Source: Corticimicrobacter sp040137905 (GTDB lineage Bacteria > Pseudomonadota > Gammaproteobacteria > Burkholderiales > Burkholderiaceae_B). From it: 64,000 nucleotides of DNA. A program made the position numbers and the translations under genes. Every line of letters starts with the position of its first letter. Within the stretch, counting starts at the first letter, position 1. Positions 45,191-53,619 of the stretch are shown here, in pieces. Below the pieces are notes generated by a model that did not search any database, was not told where the DNA came from, and saw nothing but the letters and a program-made list of their open reading frames with translations. The stretch lies in assembly GCF_040137905.1 (NCBI RefSeq), contig NZ_JBEFDG010000030.1:83574-147573 (forward strand). Direction: 5' to 3'.

Positions 45191-45826
45191 TTATTTTTTG
45201 CCCTGCACGGATACACTCTGGCGTGGCCGGATCATGGCGCGAAACAGCCACAATCCGAACAGGATGGACATGACCGTACCGGCCACCATCAGGACGTTCT
45301 GGCTGCCCCCGGCTGCCGCGACGCCTCGAGCTGCCAGCCAGCCGGGCAGCAGCATCAGCGGTACCCAGGCGATCGCCGACAGGATGTTGGCCAGTTGGAA
45401 GGGCAGGTGGCGCATGCCCATGACGCCCGCGACCAGCGGGATGGTGGAGCGGATCGGGCCCAGGAAGCGACCCAGCAGGATGGCCAGAAAGCCGTAGCGG
45501 GAAAAAAACAGCCGTGCGCGCGCCACGCCCGTACGCTGCCTGTTGAGCGGCCACCGGCGCTGGATGCCGGGACCGATCCAGCGTCCCAGGAAATATGAAA
45601 TGGCATCGCCTGCCACGGCTCCGGCAATGCCCCAGGCCAGAATGGGGCCAGCCTGCAACTCGCCGCTGCCGATCAGGCCGCCGGCAAGCAGCAGCAGGGC
45701 CGTTGCAGGAATGAACAGGCCGACGACGATGAGTGATTCGCCCAGGGCGATGAGGCCCAGTATGGGGCCGGCCCAGGCGCTGTTCTGTTCGATGAATTGG
45801 CTGATCAGGTCGATATAGGCGTCGAT
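45191..45826 (-). CDS. DedA family membrane protein with a non-canonical ATC start
   Basis: 211 residues if started at ATC 45826-45824. DedA proteins are undecaprenyl-phosphate or lipid flippase-like inner-membrane proteins. Visible segments: QFIEQNSAWAGPILGLIALGESLIVVG, FIPATALLLLAGGLIGSGEL, GDAISYFLGRWIG, RYGFLAILLGRFLGPIRSTIPLVAGVMGM, then two C-terminal membrane helices and a basic tail. The reading frame is open from a TAA at 45927 but holds no ATG, GTG or TTG before the TTG at 45658, which would delete the conserved N-terminus. GAGGAG lies 6 bases before the ATC. Start identity is inferred; the protein family is clear. Confidence 0.8.
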   Translation of the reverse strand: MDAYIDLISQFIEQNSAWAGPILGLIALGESLIVVGLFIPATALLLLAGGLIGSGELQAGPILAWGIAGAVAGDAISYFLGRWIGPGIQRRWPLNRQRTGVARARLFFSRYGFLAILLGRFLGPIRSTIPLVAGVMGMRHLPFQLANILSAIAWVPLMLLPGWLAARGVAAAGGSQNVLMVAGTVMSILFGLWLFRAMIRPRQSVSVQGKK

Positions 45827-45876
45827 GCCGGTCTCCTCGGTGGGATTTTTTGCCGCCGGGCCACTCCCAGGGCAAA

Positions 45877-45921
45877 AGGCACCCCCTTGGGGGCAGCAAG
45901 CCGCAGGCGCAGCGTGGGGGT
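45877..45921. repeat. C/G-run palindromic intergenic element
   Basis: Contains CCCCCTTGGGGG at 45882-45893 and a second GGGGG at 45916-45920, with an ACCCCC/GGGGGT pair spanning 45881-45921 and a TATTTTTA tail on the plus strand. Elements with this C5-AA-G5 layout followed by GC-rich arms are, from memory, dispersed between genes in Burkholderiales; copy number here cannot be checked. The DedA frame is open through it. Confidence 0.45.
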
Positions 45922-45946
45922 ATTTTTAGGGAGATGCACTTCAATA

Positions 45947-45974
45947 TTTACAATCGCTGCGCTTATCATAATAG
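45947..45974 (+). promoter_or_regulatory. Candidate promoter for the membrane hydrolase gene
   Basis: TTTACA at 45947 is followed by an AT-rich CATAATAG around 45967-45974 (spacing 14 to CATAAT or 16 to TAATAG). It is the only AT-rich stretch in this gap, about 43 bases before the start codon. Spacing is imperfect. Confidence 0.35.
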
Positions 45975-46016
45975 CCCCCTGAGTCGGGGAGCGTGTGACC
46001 AAAAGCATGGAGAATT

Positions 46017-47081
46017 ATGGATTCGTTGACACAGGCCGTTCTGGGAGCAGGCATCCAGGGCGCATTGCTGGGCCGCCAGCAGGGCCGCAAGGCCTATCTG
46101 TACGGGGCAATTCTGGCGACGTTGCCGGATCTTGACGTGCTGGTGCGGTATGCCGATCCGGTATCCAGCATGACATATCACCGGGGGTTTTCGCACTCAT
46201 TGCTGACGTTGACCCTGTTTTCGATCGTGCTGGCCTGGTTCCTGCGGCGCTGGAGACCTTCGCCCCGGTATTCCGGCTGGCGATTGTGGCTGGCGATATG
46301 GCTGGTTCTCATTACACACCCTCTGCTGGATGCCTTCACCAGTTATGGTACCCAGCTATGGTGGCCCTGGACGCCCATGCCGGCCAGTTGGTCCAGCATT
46401 TTCATCATCGATCCGCTCTTCACGGTGCCTTTGCTGGTGGCGACCCTGTGCGGCCTGCTGTTCGGTGCAAGACCCTGGACCTCACGCCTGAGTGCGTGGG
46501 CGCTGCTGTTGAGCAGTGCCTACCTGTTGTTCACGCTGGGGGCCAAGATGGTGGTCGAGTCACGCGTGGAGGTGGCGCTGCACGAAGAAGGCGTGACCGG
46601 CACGGCCATGTTTTCCTCGCCGACACCGTTGAACAGCCTCCTGTGGCGCGTCGTCGTGAAAACGCCGGATGACCGATACATGGAATTGTTGACCGGGCTG
46701 TTCGATGGCAAGGTGTCCGAGCGTGGCAACGCAGCATTGGGTGCCGATGAGGGGCAAGCCATCCTGGCGGGGTCGTTCTGGCATGACAGGCTGGCGTGGT
46801 TCAGTGGCGGCTGGCTGCGTTATGACCGCATCGGCGATGCGCTGGTTGTGACCGATCTGCGCATGGGGACGCCGGGCAACTACAGTTTTCGCTTCAAGAT
46901 GGCTGAATATGATCCAGTCGAGGCGCAATGGAGTGTCATCGTGCCGCAGCGATGGTCGGGGCTGAATCTCGATGCGGGACGGGTGCGCCATCTGCTGGCG
47001 CGGATCTGGACGCCTTCGCAGCAGATGCCGGTACAGGACTGGCTCGATGGCATGGAGCCCAGCGGCATACTGCAAAAGTAG
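46017..47081 (+). CDS. Membrane-bound metal-dependent hydrolase (DUF457/YfhO-like)
   Basis: 354 residues. N-terminal family signature MDSLTQAVLGAGIQGALLG followed by LYGAILATLPDLDVLVRYADPVSSMTYHRGFSHSLL: the HRGFSH histidines and the later THPLLDAFTSYG Asp/His are the expected metal ligands. About five membrane segments between residues 60 and 180 (SIVLAWFLRRW, LAIWLVLITHPLLDAF, VPLLVATLCGLLFG, LLLSSAYLLFTLGA), then a soluble C-terminal domain of about 170 residues. Substrate not known; relatives are described as inner-membrane hydrolases induced with DNA damage in E. coli. Convergent with coaBC. Confidence 0.85.
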   Translation: MDSLTQAVLGAGIQGALLGRQQGRKAYLYGAILATLPDLDVLVRYADPVSSMTYHRGFSHSLLTLTLFSIVLAWFLRRWRPSPRYSGWRLWLAIWLVLITHPLLDAFTSYGTQLWWPWTPMPASWSSIFIIDPLFTVPLLVATLCGLLFGARPWTSRLSAWALLLSSAYLLFTLGAKMVVESRVEVALHEEGVTGTAMFSSPTPLNSLLWRVVVKTPDDRYMELLTGLFDGKVSERGNAALGADEGQAILAGSFWHDRLAWFSGGWLRYDRIGDALVVTDLRMGTPGNYSFRFKMAEYDPVEAQWSVIVPQRWSGLNLDAGRVRHLLARIWTPSQQMPVQDWLDGMEPSGILQK

Positions 47082-47089
47082 TCTGGGGG

Positions 47090-47126
47090 CATCCCGGCCG
47101 GTGCAGTACGTGCTCTGGCCGGGATG
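47090..47126. terminator. Hairpin between convergent genes, no T-tract
   Basis: Perfect 10-base stem CATCCCGGCC / GGCCGGGATG with a 17-base loop that itself can fold (GCA-GTACG-TGC). It lies between the hydrolase stop and the coaBC stop and could serve both strands, but neither side has a T-run, so termination is uncertain. Confidence 0.4.
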
Positions 47127-47131
47127 TACCC

Positions 47132-48364
47132 TCACGCAGCAGGAGGCGGATGGGACGTGTCCGTAGCGCTGTCGCTGGCTCGCCAGCGCTGCACGATTTC
47201 GGCAATCAGGCGGCGGGCAGCCTCCTGCTTGGGCAGCACGGGCAGGGCGGTATGGCCAGCATCATCGAAAATGGTGTACGACGCTGCGTCGGCATCCATG
47301 GTGCTTTGCGCGTCGTTGCCGATCAGGACCGGTACCTGTTTGCGGCGGCGTTTGGCTTCGGCATGGTCGCGCAGTGCCTGGGTCTCGGCGGCGAAGCCGA
47401 CGCACCATGGGCCTTGTTCGAGTGCCGCGACTTCGGCCAGGATATCGGGATTGGGCACGAATTCGAGTACCGGCGTGCCATCCCTGCCTTTCTTGAGCTT
47501 GTGTTCACTGGGATTGGCGATATGCCAGTCGGCGACAGCTGCCACGGCGATGAACAGGTCGGCATCATGGGTGCGTGCCATGACCGCCTCATGCATCTGC
47601 CGGGCCGTATCGACGGTGATGCGGGTCACGCCGTATGGAGTGGGCAGGGCAGTGGGGCCGGATACCATGGTCACGGTGGCACCGGCTTCCCAGGCGGCAC
47701 GCGCCAGCGCGTAGCCGGTCTTGCCGGATGATCGGTTGCTGAGGACGCGCACCGGGTCGATGGGCTCGGCCGTGGGGCCCGCCGTCAGCAGCACATGCTT
47801 GCCCTGCAGGATCTTGGGCTGGAAGTGGGCGGACAGCTCGGCCATCAGGTCGGCAGGCTCCAGCATGCGGCCTTCGCCTGTTTCACCACAGGCCTGGCTG
47901 CCACTGGCCGGGCCCAGCAGGTGGATGCCGTCCTGTACCAGTATGGCGGCATTGCGCTGTGTGGCTGGATTGGCCCACATTTCACGATTCATGGCCGGTG
48001 CGACCAGCAACGGGCAATTGCGAGCTACGCAGAGCGTGGACAGCAAATCATTGGCCTGCCCGGTGGCGAGCTTGGCCATGAAGTCGGTACTGGCCGGTGC
48101 GATCAGGATCAGGTCGGCCGCACGGCTCAGCTCGATATGCGCCATGTTGTTGGGAATGCGCGCATCCCAGGCATCGAGATAGACCGGTCGGCCCGACAGG
48201 GCCTGCATGGTGGTGGCAGTGATGAAGTGCGTAGCCGCCTCGGTCATGACGATGTCCACCGTGGCTCCGGCCTTGACGAGTAGCCGGACCAGTTCTGCGC
48301 TCTTGTAGCAGGCAATGCCACCGGTCAGGCCGAGGATGATGTGTCTATCGGTCAGGTTGTGCAT
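47132..48364 (-). CDS. coaBC: Bifunctional phosphopantothenoylcysteine decarboxylase / phosphopantothenate-cysteine ligase
   Basis: 410 residues; coenzyme A synthesis steps 2 and 3. CoaC (about 1-190): flavoprotein fold with LTGGIACYKSAELVRLL, catalytic His76 in NNMAHIELSR, the LLVAPAMNREMW segment and the cysteine of GSQACGETGEGRM. CoaB (about 190-400): LLTAGPTAEPIDPVRVLSNRSSGKTGYALA, KKGRDGTPVLEFVPNPDILAEVA and GFAAET. Both halves complete. The genes lspA and ileS lie directly upstream on the same strand and form an operon with it. Confidence 0.96.
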   Translation of the reverse strand: MHNLTDRHIILGLTGGIACYKSAELVRLLVKAGATVDIVMTEAATHFITATTMQALSGRPVYLDAWDARIPNNMAHIELSRAADLILIAPASTDFMAKLATGQANDLLSTLCVARNCPLLVAPAMNREMWANPATQRNAAILVQDGIHLLGPASGSQACGETGEGRMLEPADLMAELSAHFQPKILQGKHVLLTAGPTAEPIDPVRVLSNRSSGKTGYALARAAWEAGATVTMVSGPTALPTPYGVTRITVDTARQMHEAVMARTHDADLFIAVAAVADWHIANPSEHKLKKGRDGTPVLEFVPNPDILAEVAALEQGPWCVGFAAETQALRDHAEAKRRRKQVPVLIGNDAQSTMDADAASYTIFDDAGHTALPVLPKQEAARRLIAEIVQRWRASDSATDTSHPPPAA

Positions 48365-48376
48365 GGTGCTTCCCGA

Positions 48377-48952
48377 TCAGGGACGGCGGCGCAGCTTGAG
48401 CAGCTCGTCAAGGATCATGAGTATGGCGCCCAGGGTCAGGGCGCTGTCGGCCAGATTGAAGGCTGGAAAATATGCATTGTTCCAGTGGAACAGCAGGAAA
48501 TCGATGACGTGGCCGTAGGACATGCGGTCGATGACGTTGCCGATGGCCCCGCCCAGGATCAGGCTCATGGCCAGTGCGAAACGTGGCTCATCCCCGTGGC
48601 GACGCAGCAGCCACAGGATGAAGCCGGACGCACCCAGCCCCAGCAGCGTGAAGAACCAGCGCTGCCAGCCGCCGGCATCCGCAAGGAAGCTGAAAGCCGC
48701 CCCGGGGTTGTAGACCAGCGTGAAATCGAAGAACGGCAGGATATTGAGGCGTTGTCCGTAGGTGAATTCTGCCTCGAACCAGAGCTTGGTGGCCTGGTCG
48801 ATCAGGATCACTACGGCCGCCAGCAGCAGCCAGCGCCAGAAAGGCTGCCGGCGTCCGGCCTGGGATGCGGCAGTGGCTGCATCCGTCTTGGGTGAGGAGG
48901 CCGGGGCTGGCCTGGCGGCTGTACCCGGCTGGGCTGGCGTGGCGTCTTTCAT
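48377..48952 (-). CDS. lspA: Lipoprotein signal peptidase (signal peptidase II)
   Basis: 191 residues; removes signal peptides from prolipoproteins such as the NlpD-like protein encoded in this window. The first 35 residues are Ala/Pro/Thr-rich and cytoplasmic. Four membrane segments follow. Catalytic aspartates are in GNVIDRMSYGHVIDF and FNLADSALTLG; the periplasmic FDFTLVYNPGAAFSFLA loop is also conserved. Lies between ileS and coaBC with gaps of under 20 bases. Confidence 0.95.
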   Translation of the reverse strand: MKDATPAQPGTAARPAPASSPKTDAATAASQAGRRQPFWRWLLLAAVVILIDQATKLWFEAEFTYGQRLNILPFFDFTLVYNPGAAFSFLADAGGWQRWFFTLLGLGASGFILWLLRRHGDEPRFALAMSLILGGAIGNVIDRMSYGHVIDFLLFHWNNAYFPAFNLADSALTLGAILMILDELLKLRRRP

Positions 48953-48970
48953 GGCGTCATGCTGTAGGGT

Positions 48971-51838
48971 TTAGGCGGCGGTACGGGCTTCTTCCTCGCC
49001 GCGGATGGCGGCGGCCGAACGCAGCGACAGTTCCGGATACTCGGGATCCGAGCCGACATCGGGAGAATAGTGCCAGCTGCGCGCGCACTTGGGATGCTGC
49101 GACGGCTCGATGTCGATCTTCAGGCCGGCACCGCCGCCAGGATGCACATCGGCACGCGACGTGATCATCACGTACTTGAGGTCTGCGCCGAGGCTGGCCA
49201 GTACGTCATAATCGGCACCGTCGGCATGGATGTCGATTTCGGCCTGCAGCGAAGCGCCGATACGGCCTTCGGCGCGGACTTCCTCCAGCCGGCGCATGAC
49301 GTCGGCGCGCACGGTGCGCACGCGTTGCCACTTTTCCAGCAGGTTGCCATCGATGGCCGGCAGGATCTGGAATGTCTCGGTGAAAATAGTCGGCGTCTGG
49401 CCGGGAGCAAAGATGGTCCAGGCCTCTTCTGCCGTGAACGACAGGATAGGGGCCATCAGCTTGAGCAGGGTCCGGGTGATGTCGTACAACGCAGTCTGGG
49501 CCGAGCGACGGGCGTGGCTCTTGGGGGCCGTGGTGTACAGGCGGTCCTTGAGAATGTCGAGGTAGAACGCCCCCAGGTCCTCGGAGCAGAATGTCTGCAG
49601 CCGGGTAACGGCAGGGTGGAATTCGTAGCGCTCGTACTGTGCCAGGATTTCGTCCTGCATCTGGGCAGTCAGCGACAGCGCATAGCGATCGATCTCGACC
49701 AGGTCCTCGAAAGCCACGCGATCCGTGTCAGGATTGAAATCGCTGGTGTTGGCGAGCAGGAAACGCAGCGTATTGCGGATGCGGCGATAACTTTCAACCA
49801 CGCGCTTGAGGATTTCGTCGGAAATCGACAGTTCGCCGGAATAATCGGTCGAGGCCACCCACAGGCGCAGGATCTCGGCTCCCAGATCCTGGTTGATGGT
49901 TTGCGGGACGATGGTGTTGCCCAGCGACTTGCTCATCTTGCGGCCCTGGCCATCGACGGTGAAACCGTGCGTGAGCAGCGCCTTGTAGGGCGGGCGACCA
50001 TACAGCATGCAGGCCGTCAGCAGGGAGGAATGGAACCAGCCACGGTGCTGGTCGGAGCCTTCCAGGTACAGGTCGGCCGGCCAGCCCAGCTCGTCGCCGT
50101 GCGAACCCTTGATCTTGAGCGCGCTGTGCGCGGCCTCGGCAGTTTCCTGCAGGGGATCGCCGCCGAGTACGGTGGCGTGGGTACTGCCGGAATCGAACCA
50201 GACATCGAGCGTGTCCTTGTTCTTTTCGTACTGATCGGCCTCGTCACCCAGCAGTTCACGAGGATCGAGTGTTTGCCAGGCTTCGATGCCGTGCTGTTCG
50301 ACCCGCTGCGCAATGGCTTCGAGCAGTTCAGGGGTGCGTGGGTGCAGTTCGCCCGTTTCCCTGTGCACGAAGAACGCCATCGGCACACCCCATTGGCGCT
50401 GGCGCGACAGGGTCCAGTCGGGACGGTTGGCAATCATGTTGTGCAGGCGTGCCTTGCCCCAGGCGGGATAGAAAGCAGTTGCCTCGATGCCTGCAAGTGC
50501 CTTTTCGCGCAGGGTGGCGCTGCCGTCGGTGGGCTGTACGTCCATGCCGGCAAACCACTGGCTGGTGGCACGGTAGATGATGGGGGTCTTGTGGCGCCAG
50601 CAGTGCATGTAGCTGTGTGGCAGCTTGGCGACCTGCAGCAGTGTGCCGGCATCACGCAGCGCGTCGACGATCTTCGGGTTGGCATCCCAGATCTTGAGGC
50701 CGCCGAACAGGGGCAGCGAGTCGGCATAGTGGCCGTTGCCCATGACGGGATTGATGAAGTCGGCATCGACAATGCCGTTGGCCTTGCAGGAGAGGAAGTC
50801 ATCTACCCCATAGGCAGGTGCCGAGTGGACGATGCCGGTCCCGGTGTCGGTCGTGACGTAGTCGCCCAGGAAAATGGGCGAGGTGCGTGCGTAGCCGGCA
50901 TCGGCCTGCGCCAGCGGATGATGGAAGCGGATGTGGTCCAATGCCTGTCCGGCGCAGGTGGCGATGACTTCGCCCTGCAGGCCCCATTGATCGAGGCACG
51001 GCTGTACGCGCTCGCTGGTCAGCAGCAGCAGCGGGCCGAAAGCCGGTGCCGGCGTGACGCGGACCAGTGCGTACTCCACCTCGGGATGGACATTGAGCGC
51101 CTGGTTGGACGGAATCGTCCAGGGCGTGGTGGTCCAGATGACGATGGCCCCGGCGTCGACCTGCGGCAGGCCGAAGGCGCGTGCCAGTGCGTCGGTATCG
51201 GCAAACGGGAAGGCGACATCGACGGCGGGATCGGTACGGTCGGCGTACTCGACCTCGGCCTCGGCCAGTGCCGAACCACAGTCAAAGCACCAGTTGACCG
51301 GTTTCAGGCCGCGGAATACATAGCCTTTTTCCATGATGCGGCCCAGTACGCGGATTTCGTTGGCCTCGTTCTGGAAATTCATGGTCAGGTAAGGACGCTC
51401 CCATTCCGCCAGCACACCCAGGCGCTTGAAGTCGCGCTTCTGGCGTTCGATCTGCTCGGTGGCGTAGGCGCGTGCCTTGGCGAGCACTTCTGCGGTCGGC
51501 AGGTGCTTGCCGTATTTTTTCTCGATCTGGATTTCGATGGGCATGCCATGGCAGTCCCAGCCCGGCACATAATGGGCATCGTAGCCAGCCATGTTGCGGC
51601 TCTTGACGATGATGTCCTTGAGAATGCGATTGAGCGCATGGCCCAGATGGATGTCGCCATTGGCGTAGGGCGGGCCGTCATGCAGCACGAAACGCGGGCG
51701 GCCCTTGCTGGCGGCACGGATCGCATCGTAGATACGGTTCCTTTCCCATTCTTCAATCCAGCCCGGCTCGCGCTTGGGCAGATTGCCACGCATGGGGAAG
51801 GGTGTATCGGGGAAGTTCAGCGTATCTTTATAGTCCAT
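48971..51838 (-). CDS. ileS: Isoleucyl-tRNA synthetase (C-terminal zinc ligands missing)
   Basis: 955 residues from the ATG at 51838 (MDYKDTLNFPDTPFPMRGNL); a longer frame overlaps ribF. Class Ia synthetase: HIGH-type PYANGDIHLGHALN near residue 60, editing domain with TTTPWTIPSNQALNVHPEVEYALV, KMSKS loop in GRKMSKSLGN near 610, anticodon-binding domain. In the E. coli enzyme four cysteines near the C-terminus (spacing 3, 17, 3) bind zinc needed for activity. Here the aligned residues are Cys918, Ser921, Ser938 and Ser941 with the surrounding WHY and DVG kept, so three ligands are gone. The rest looks complete. Overlaps ribF by 11 bases. Confidence 0.96.
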   Translation of the reverse strand: MDYKDTLNFPDTPFPMRGNLPKREPGWIEEWERNRIYDAIRAASKGRPRFVLHDGPPYANGDIHLGHALNRILKDIIVKSRNMAGYDAHYVPGWDCHGMPIEIQIEKKYGKHLPTAEVLAKARAYATEQIERQKRDFKRLGVLAEWERPYLTMNFQNEANEIRVLGRIMEKGYVFRGLKPVNWCFDCGSALAEAEVEYADRTDPAVDVAFPFADTDALARAFGLPQVDAGAIVIWTTTPWTIPSNQALNVHPEVEYALVRVTPAPAFGPLLLLTSERVQPCLDQWGLQGEVIATCAGQALDHIRFHHPLAQADAGYARTSPIFLGDYVTTDTGTGIVHSAPAYGVDDFLSCKANGIVDADFINPVMGNGHYADSLPLFGGLKIWDANPKIVDALRDAGTLLQVAKLPHSYMHCWRHKTPIIYRATSQWFAGMDVQPTDGSATLREKALAGIEATAFYPAWGKARLHNMIANRPDWTLSRQRQWGVPMAFFVHRETGELHPRTPELLEAIAQRVEQHGIEAWQTLDPRELLGDEADQYEKNKDTLDVWFDSGSTHATVLGGDPLQETAEAAHSALKIKGSHGDELGWPADLYLEGSDQHRGWFHSSLLTACMLYGRPPYKALLTHGFTVDGQGRKMSKSLGNTIVPQTINQDLGAEILRLWVASTDYSGELSISDEILKRVVESYRRIRNTLRFLLANTSDFNPDTDRVAFEDLVEIDRYALSLTAQMQDEILAQYERYEFHPAVTRLQTFCSEDLGAFYLDILKDRLYTTAPKSHARRSAQTALYDITRTLLKLMAPILSFTAEEAWTIFAPGQTPTIFTETFQILPAIDGNLLEKWQRVRTVRADVMRRLEEVRAEGRIGASLQAEIDIHADGADYDVLASLGADLKYVMITSRADVHPGGGAGLKIDIEPSQHPKCARSWHYSPDVGSDPEYPELSLRSAAAIRGEEEARTAA

Positions 51839-52805
51839 GACGGGAAAAGTAATCGTAAGCGAGCCGGACATCGTTCTGGATGGCGGCGGTCAGTGAATCC
51901 AGATCGGAAAAGCGTTGTTCATCCCGCAGCAATTGCAGGAATTCGATCCGCACGAGTTTACCGTATGCCTGCAAACGCGCTTTCGAAAAGGCCGGGTCGC
52001 GGGCCTGCAGGGGATCGGGTTCAGTCAGGGCATGGACTTCGAGCACCATGCGGCGGCTCTGATCCACGGTTGGGCGCATGCCCAGGTTGGCGACGCCGGC
52101 AAAGGGGGCTGTGTCGAGGCCATGCACCTGTACGACGTAGACACCCGCCCGGGCTGCACAGCGGGCGGGCGGGCGGATGTTCATGGTTGGAAAGCCCAGT
52201 GTGCGGCCCAGTTTGCGGCCATGCAGCACATGACCGCTGATAGTCCAGGCACGACCCAGGTGAGCCTTGGCATCGTCAAGATTGCCATCGGCCAGTGCCT
52301 GGCGGATGCCGGAACTGGAAATGCGCTGCCCTTCAGGGTCGGTCACATCCTCCATGACCTCGACCTCGATACCGTGCTGCTGTCCAAGCCCACGCAGCAG
52401 CTCGACGTTGCCGCGACGCTGATGTCCGAAGCGGAAGTCGCGGCCCACCAGCAGCCAGCGCGCCTGCAGCGTGCCGGCCAATAATTCGGTGACGAAATCC
52501 TCGGCAGGCATGGCAGCCAGGTGCGCATTGAAGCGTTGCAGACTGATCTGGCGGATGCCGCAGGCCCGGATCGCCGCCAGCCGGTCGCGCAGCGTATAAA
52601 TGCGGGCGGGGGCCAGTTCGGGATGGCCGCGCAGGTGCGCGAAATATTCCTTGGGGTGCGGCTCGAAGGTCATCACGGCAGGCGATAGTTCGCGTGCGGC
52701 AGCCGCGTCATGGACGCGGGCCAGGATGGCCTGGTGTCCCAGGTGGACGCCGTCGAAGTTGCCGATGGTCAGCGCACAGGGACCGTTGGATGCGGGAAAA
52801 GACAT
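51828..52805 (-). CDS. ribF: Bifunctional riboflavin kinase / FMN adenylyltransferase
   Basis: 325 residues; makes FMN and FAD. FAD synthetase domain (1-185) with TIGNFDGVHLGHQAIL, VMTFEPHPKEYFA, VGRDFRFGHQRRG and RISSSGIRQAL. Riboflavin kinase domain (about 190-320) with GHVLHGRKLGRTLGFPTMNI and AGVYVVQVHG. First gene of the minus-strand ribF-ileS-lspA-coaBC operon. An NADAR protein in the same window may act on riboflavin-pathway by-products, but no direct link is shown. Confidence 0.96.
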   Translation of the reverse strand: MSFPASNGPCALTIGNFDGVHLGHQAILARVHDAAAARELSPAVMTFEPHPKEYFAHLRGHPELAPARIYTLRDRLAAIRACGIRQISLQRFNAHLAAMPAEDFVTELLAGTLQARWLLVGRDFRFGHQRRGNVELLRGLGQQHGIEVEVMEDVTDPEGQRISSSGIRQALADGNLDDAKAHLGRAWTISGHVLHGRKLGRTLGFPTMNIRPPARCAARAGVYVVQVHGLDTAPFAGVANLGMRPTVDQSRRMVLEVHALTEPDPLQARDPAFSKARLQAYGKLVRIEFLQLLRDEQRFSDLDSLTAAIQNDVRLAYDYFSRHGL

Positions 52806-52890
52806 GCCTGATGGAAATTAATTTATATGAATGATGCACCTGCCGGCGAAAGTTTACAATGTCGGGTTCGCCGCCTGGGTCGCCATTTTC

Positions 52891-53619
52891 ATGGAAAGCG
52901 CTATTTTGCCGGATTTTTCTTCTTCGTTGCCCGATCGGGGCCATTCGTCTGCCGTGCCGTGCAGATTCGTCATCCTGGTTTCGGGCCAGGGCAGCAATAT
53001 GCAGGCCATTGTGCAGGCCTGTCGTGAGCAGGGCTGGCCGGCCGACATCGTAGCCGTCATCGCCAATCGCGAAGAAGCCGCCGGACTCGCATGGGCCCAG
53101 GCGCAGGGTATAGAAACAGCCTGTGTGCCGCACCGCGACTACTCGAGCCGCGAGGCTTTCGACCAGGCGCTGGCCGATGCCATCGACCGATACTCGCCCG
53201 ACTATGTATTGCTGGCTGGTTTCATGCGTGTCCTGACGCCGGGCTTCGTGCGCCATTTCGAGCACCGGCTGGTCAATATCCATCCGTCACTGTTGCCGGC
53301 CTTTCCGGGCCTGCATACGCATGCTCAGGCACTGGCCAAGGGCGTGCAGGTGCATGGCTGCACGGTACATTTCGTGACACCGCTGCTCGATAGTGGCCCC
53401 ATCATTGCGCAGGGGGCCGTGCCGATTCTTGCAGGTGATGCGCCGGAGGCTCTGGCGCAGCGCGTGTTGCAGGTGGAACATCGCATTTATCCGCAGGTGG
53501 CACGCTGGCTGTCCGAAGGACGGGTCGAGATGGGCGAGGCGGGACGTGTGGAAGTGCAGGGCGTGGAAAGCCGCTTTTTCTATGGCGGCGATGTACAGAT
53601 AACCGGAGGTCAGCAATGA
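52891..53619 (+). CDS. purN: Phosphoribosylglycinamide formyltransferase
   Basis: 242 residues from the ATG at 52891; the true start may be the GTG at 52954 (giving 221 residues) since PurN usually begins a few residues before CRFVILVSGQGSN. None of the candidates has a good binding site. Transfers formyl from 10-formyl-THF in purine synthesis. Motifs: SGQGSNMQAIVQAC, catalytic triad region NIHPSLLPAFPGLHTHAQAL (Asn, His) and the Asp of TPLLDSGPIIAQ. TTTACAAT at 52852-52859 resembles a -10. Stop overlaps the methyltransferase gene (ATGA). Confidence 0.93.
   Translation: MESAILPDFSSSLPDRGHSSAVPCRFVILVSGQGSNMQAIVQACREQGWPADIVAVIANREEAAGLAWAQAQGIETACVPHRDYSSREAFDQALADAIDRYSPDYVLLAGFMRVLTPGFVRHFEHRLVNIHPSLLPAFPGLHTHAQALAKGVQVHGCTVHFVTPLLDSGPIIAQGAVPILAGDAPEALAQRVLQVEHRIYPQVARWLSEGRVEMGEAGRVEVQGVESRFFYGGDVQITGGQQ

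Noticed and set aside
45658..45840. Possible frameshift or pseudogene explaining the DedA start
   Set aside because: The conserved N-terminus is in one continuous frame with the rest; no shift is needed, only a start codon is missing.
45168..45944. Minus-strand frame starting upstream of the DedA region with normal start codon
   Set aside because: Its product is Arg/Gly/Pro-rich and unlike any protein; the DedA motifs lie in another frame, so it does not solve the missing start.
49070..52240. Very long open frame (over 1000 codons) antisense to ileS
   Set aside because: It mirrors ileS codon by codon; long antisense frames arise in GC-rich genes because TTA, CTA and TCA are rare. Its translation has no recognisable domain and no binding site.
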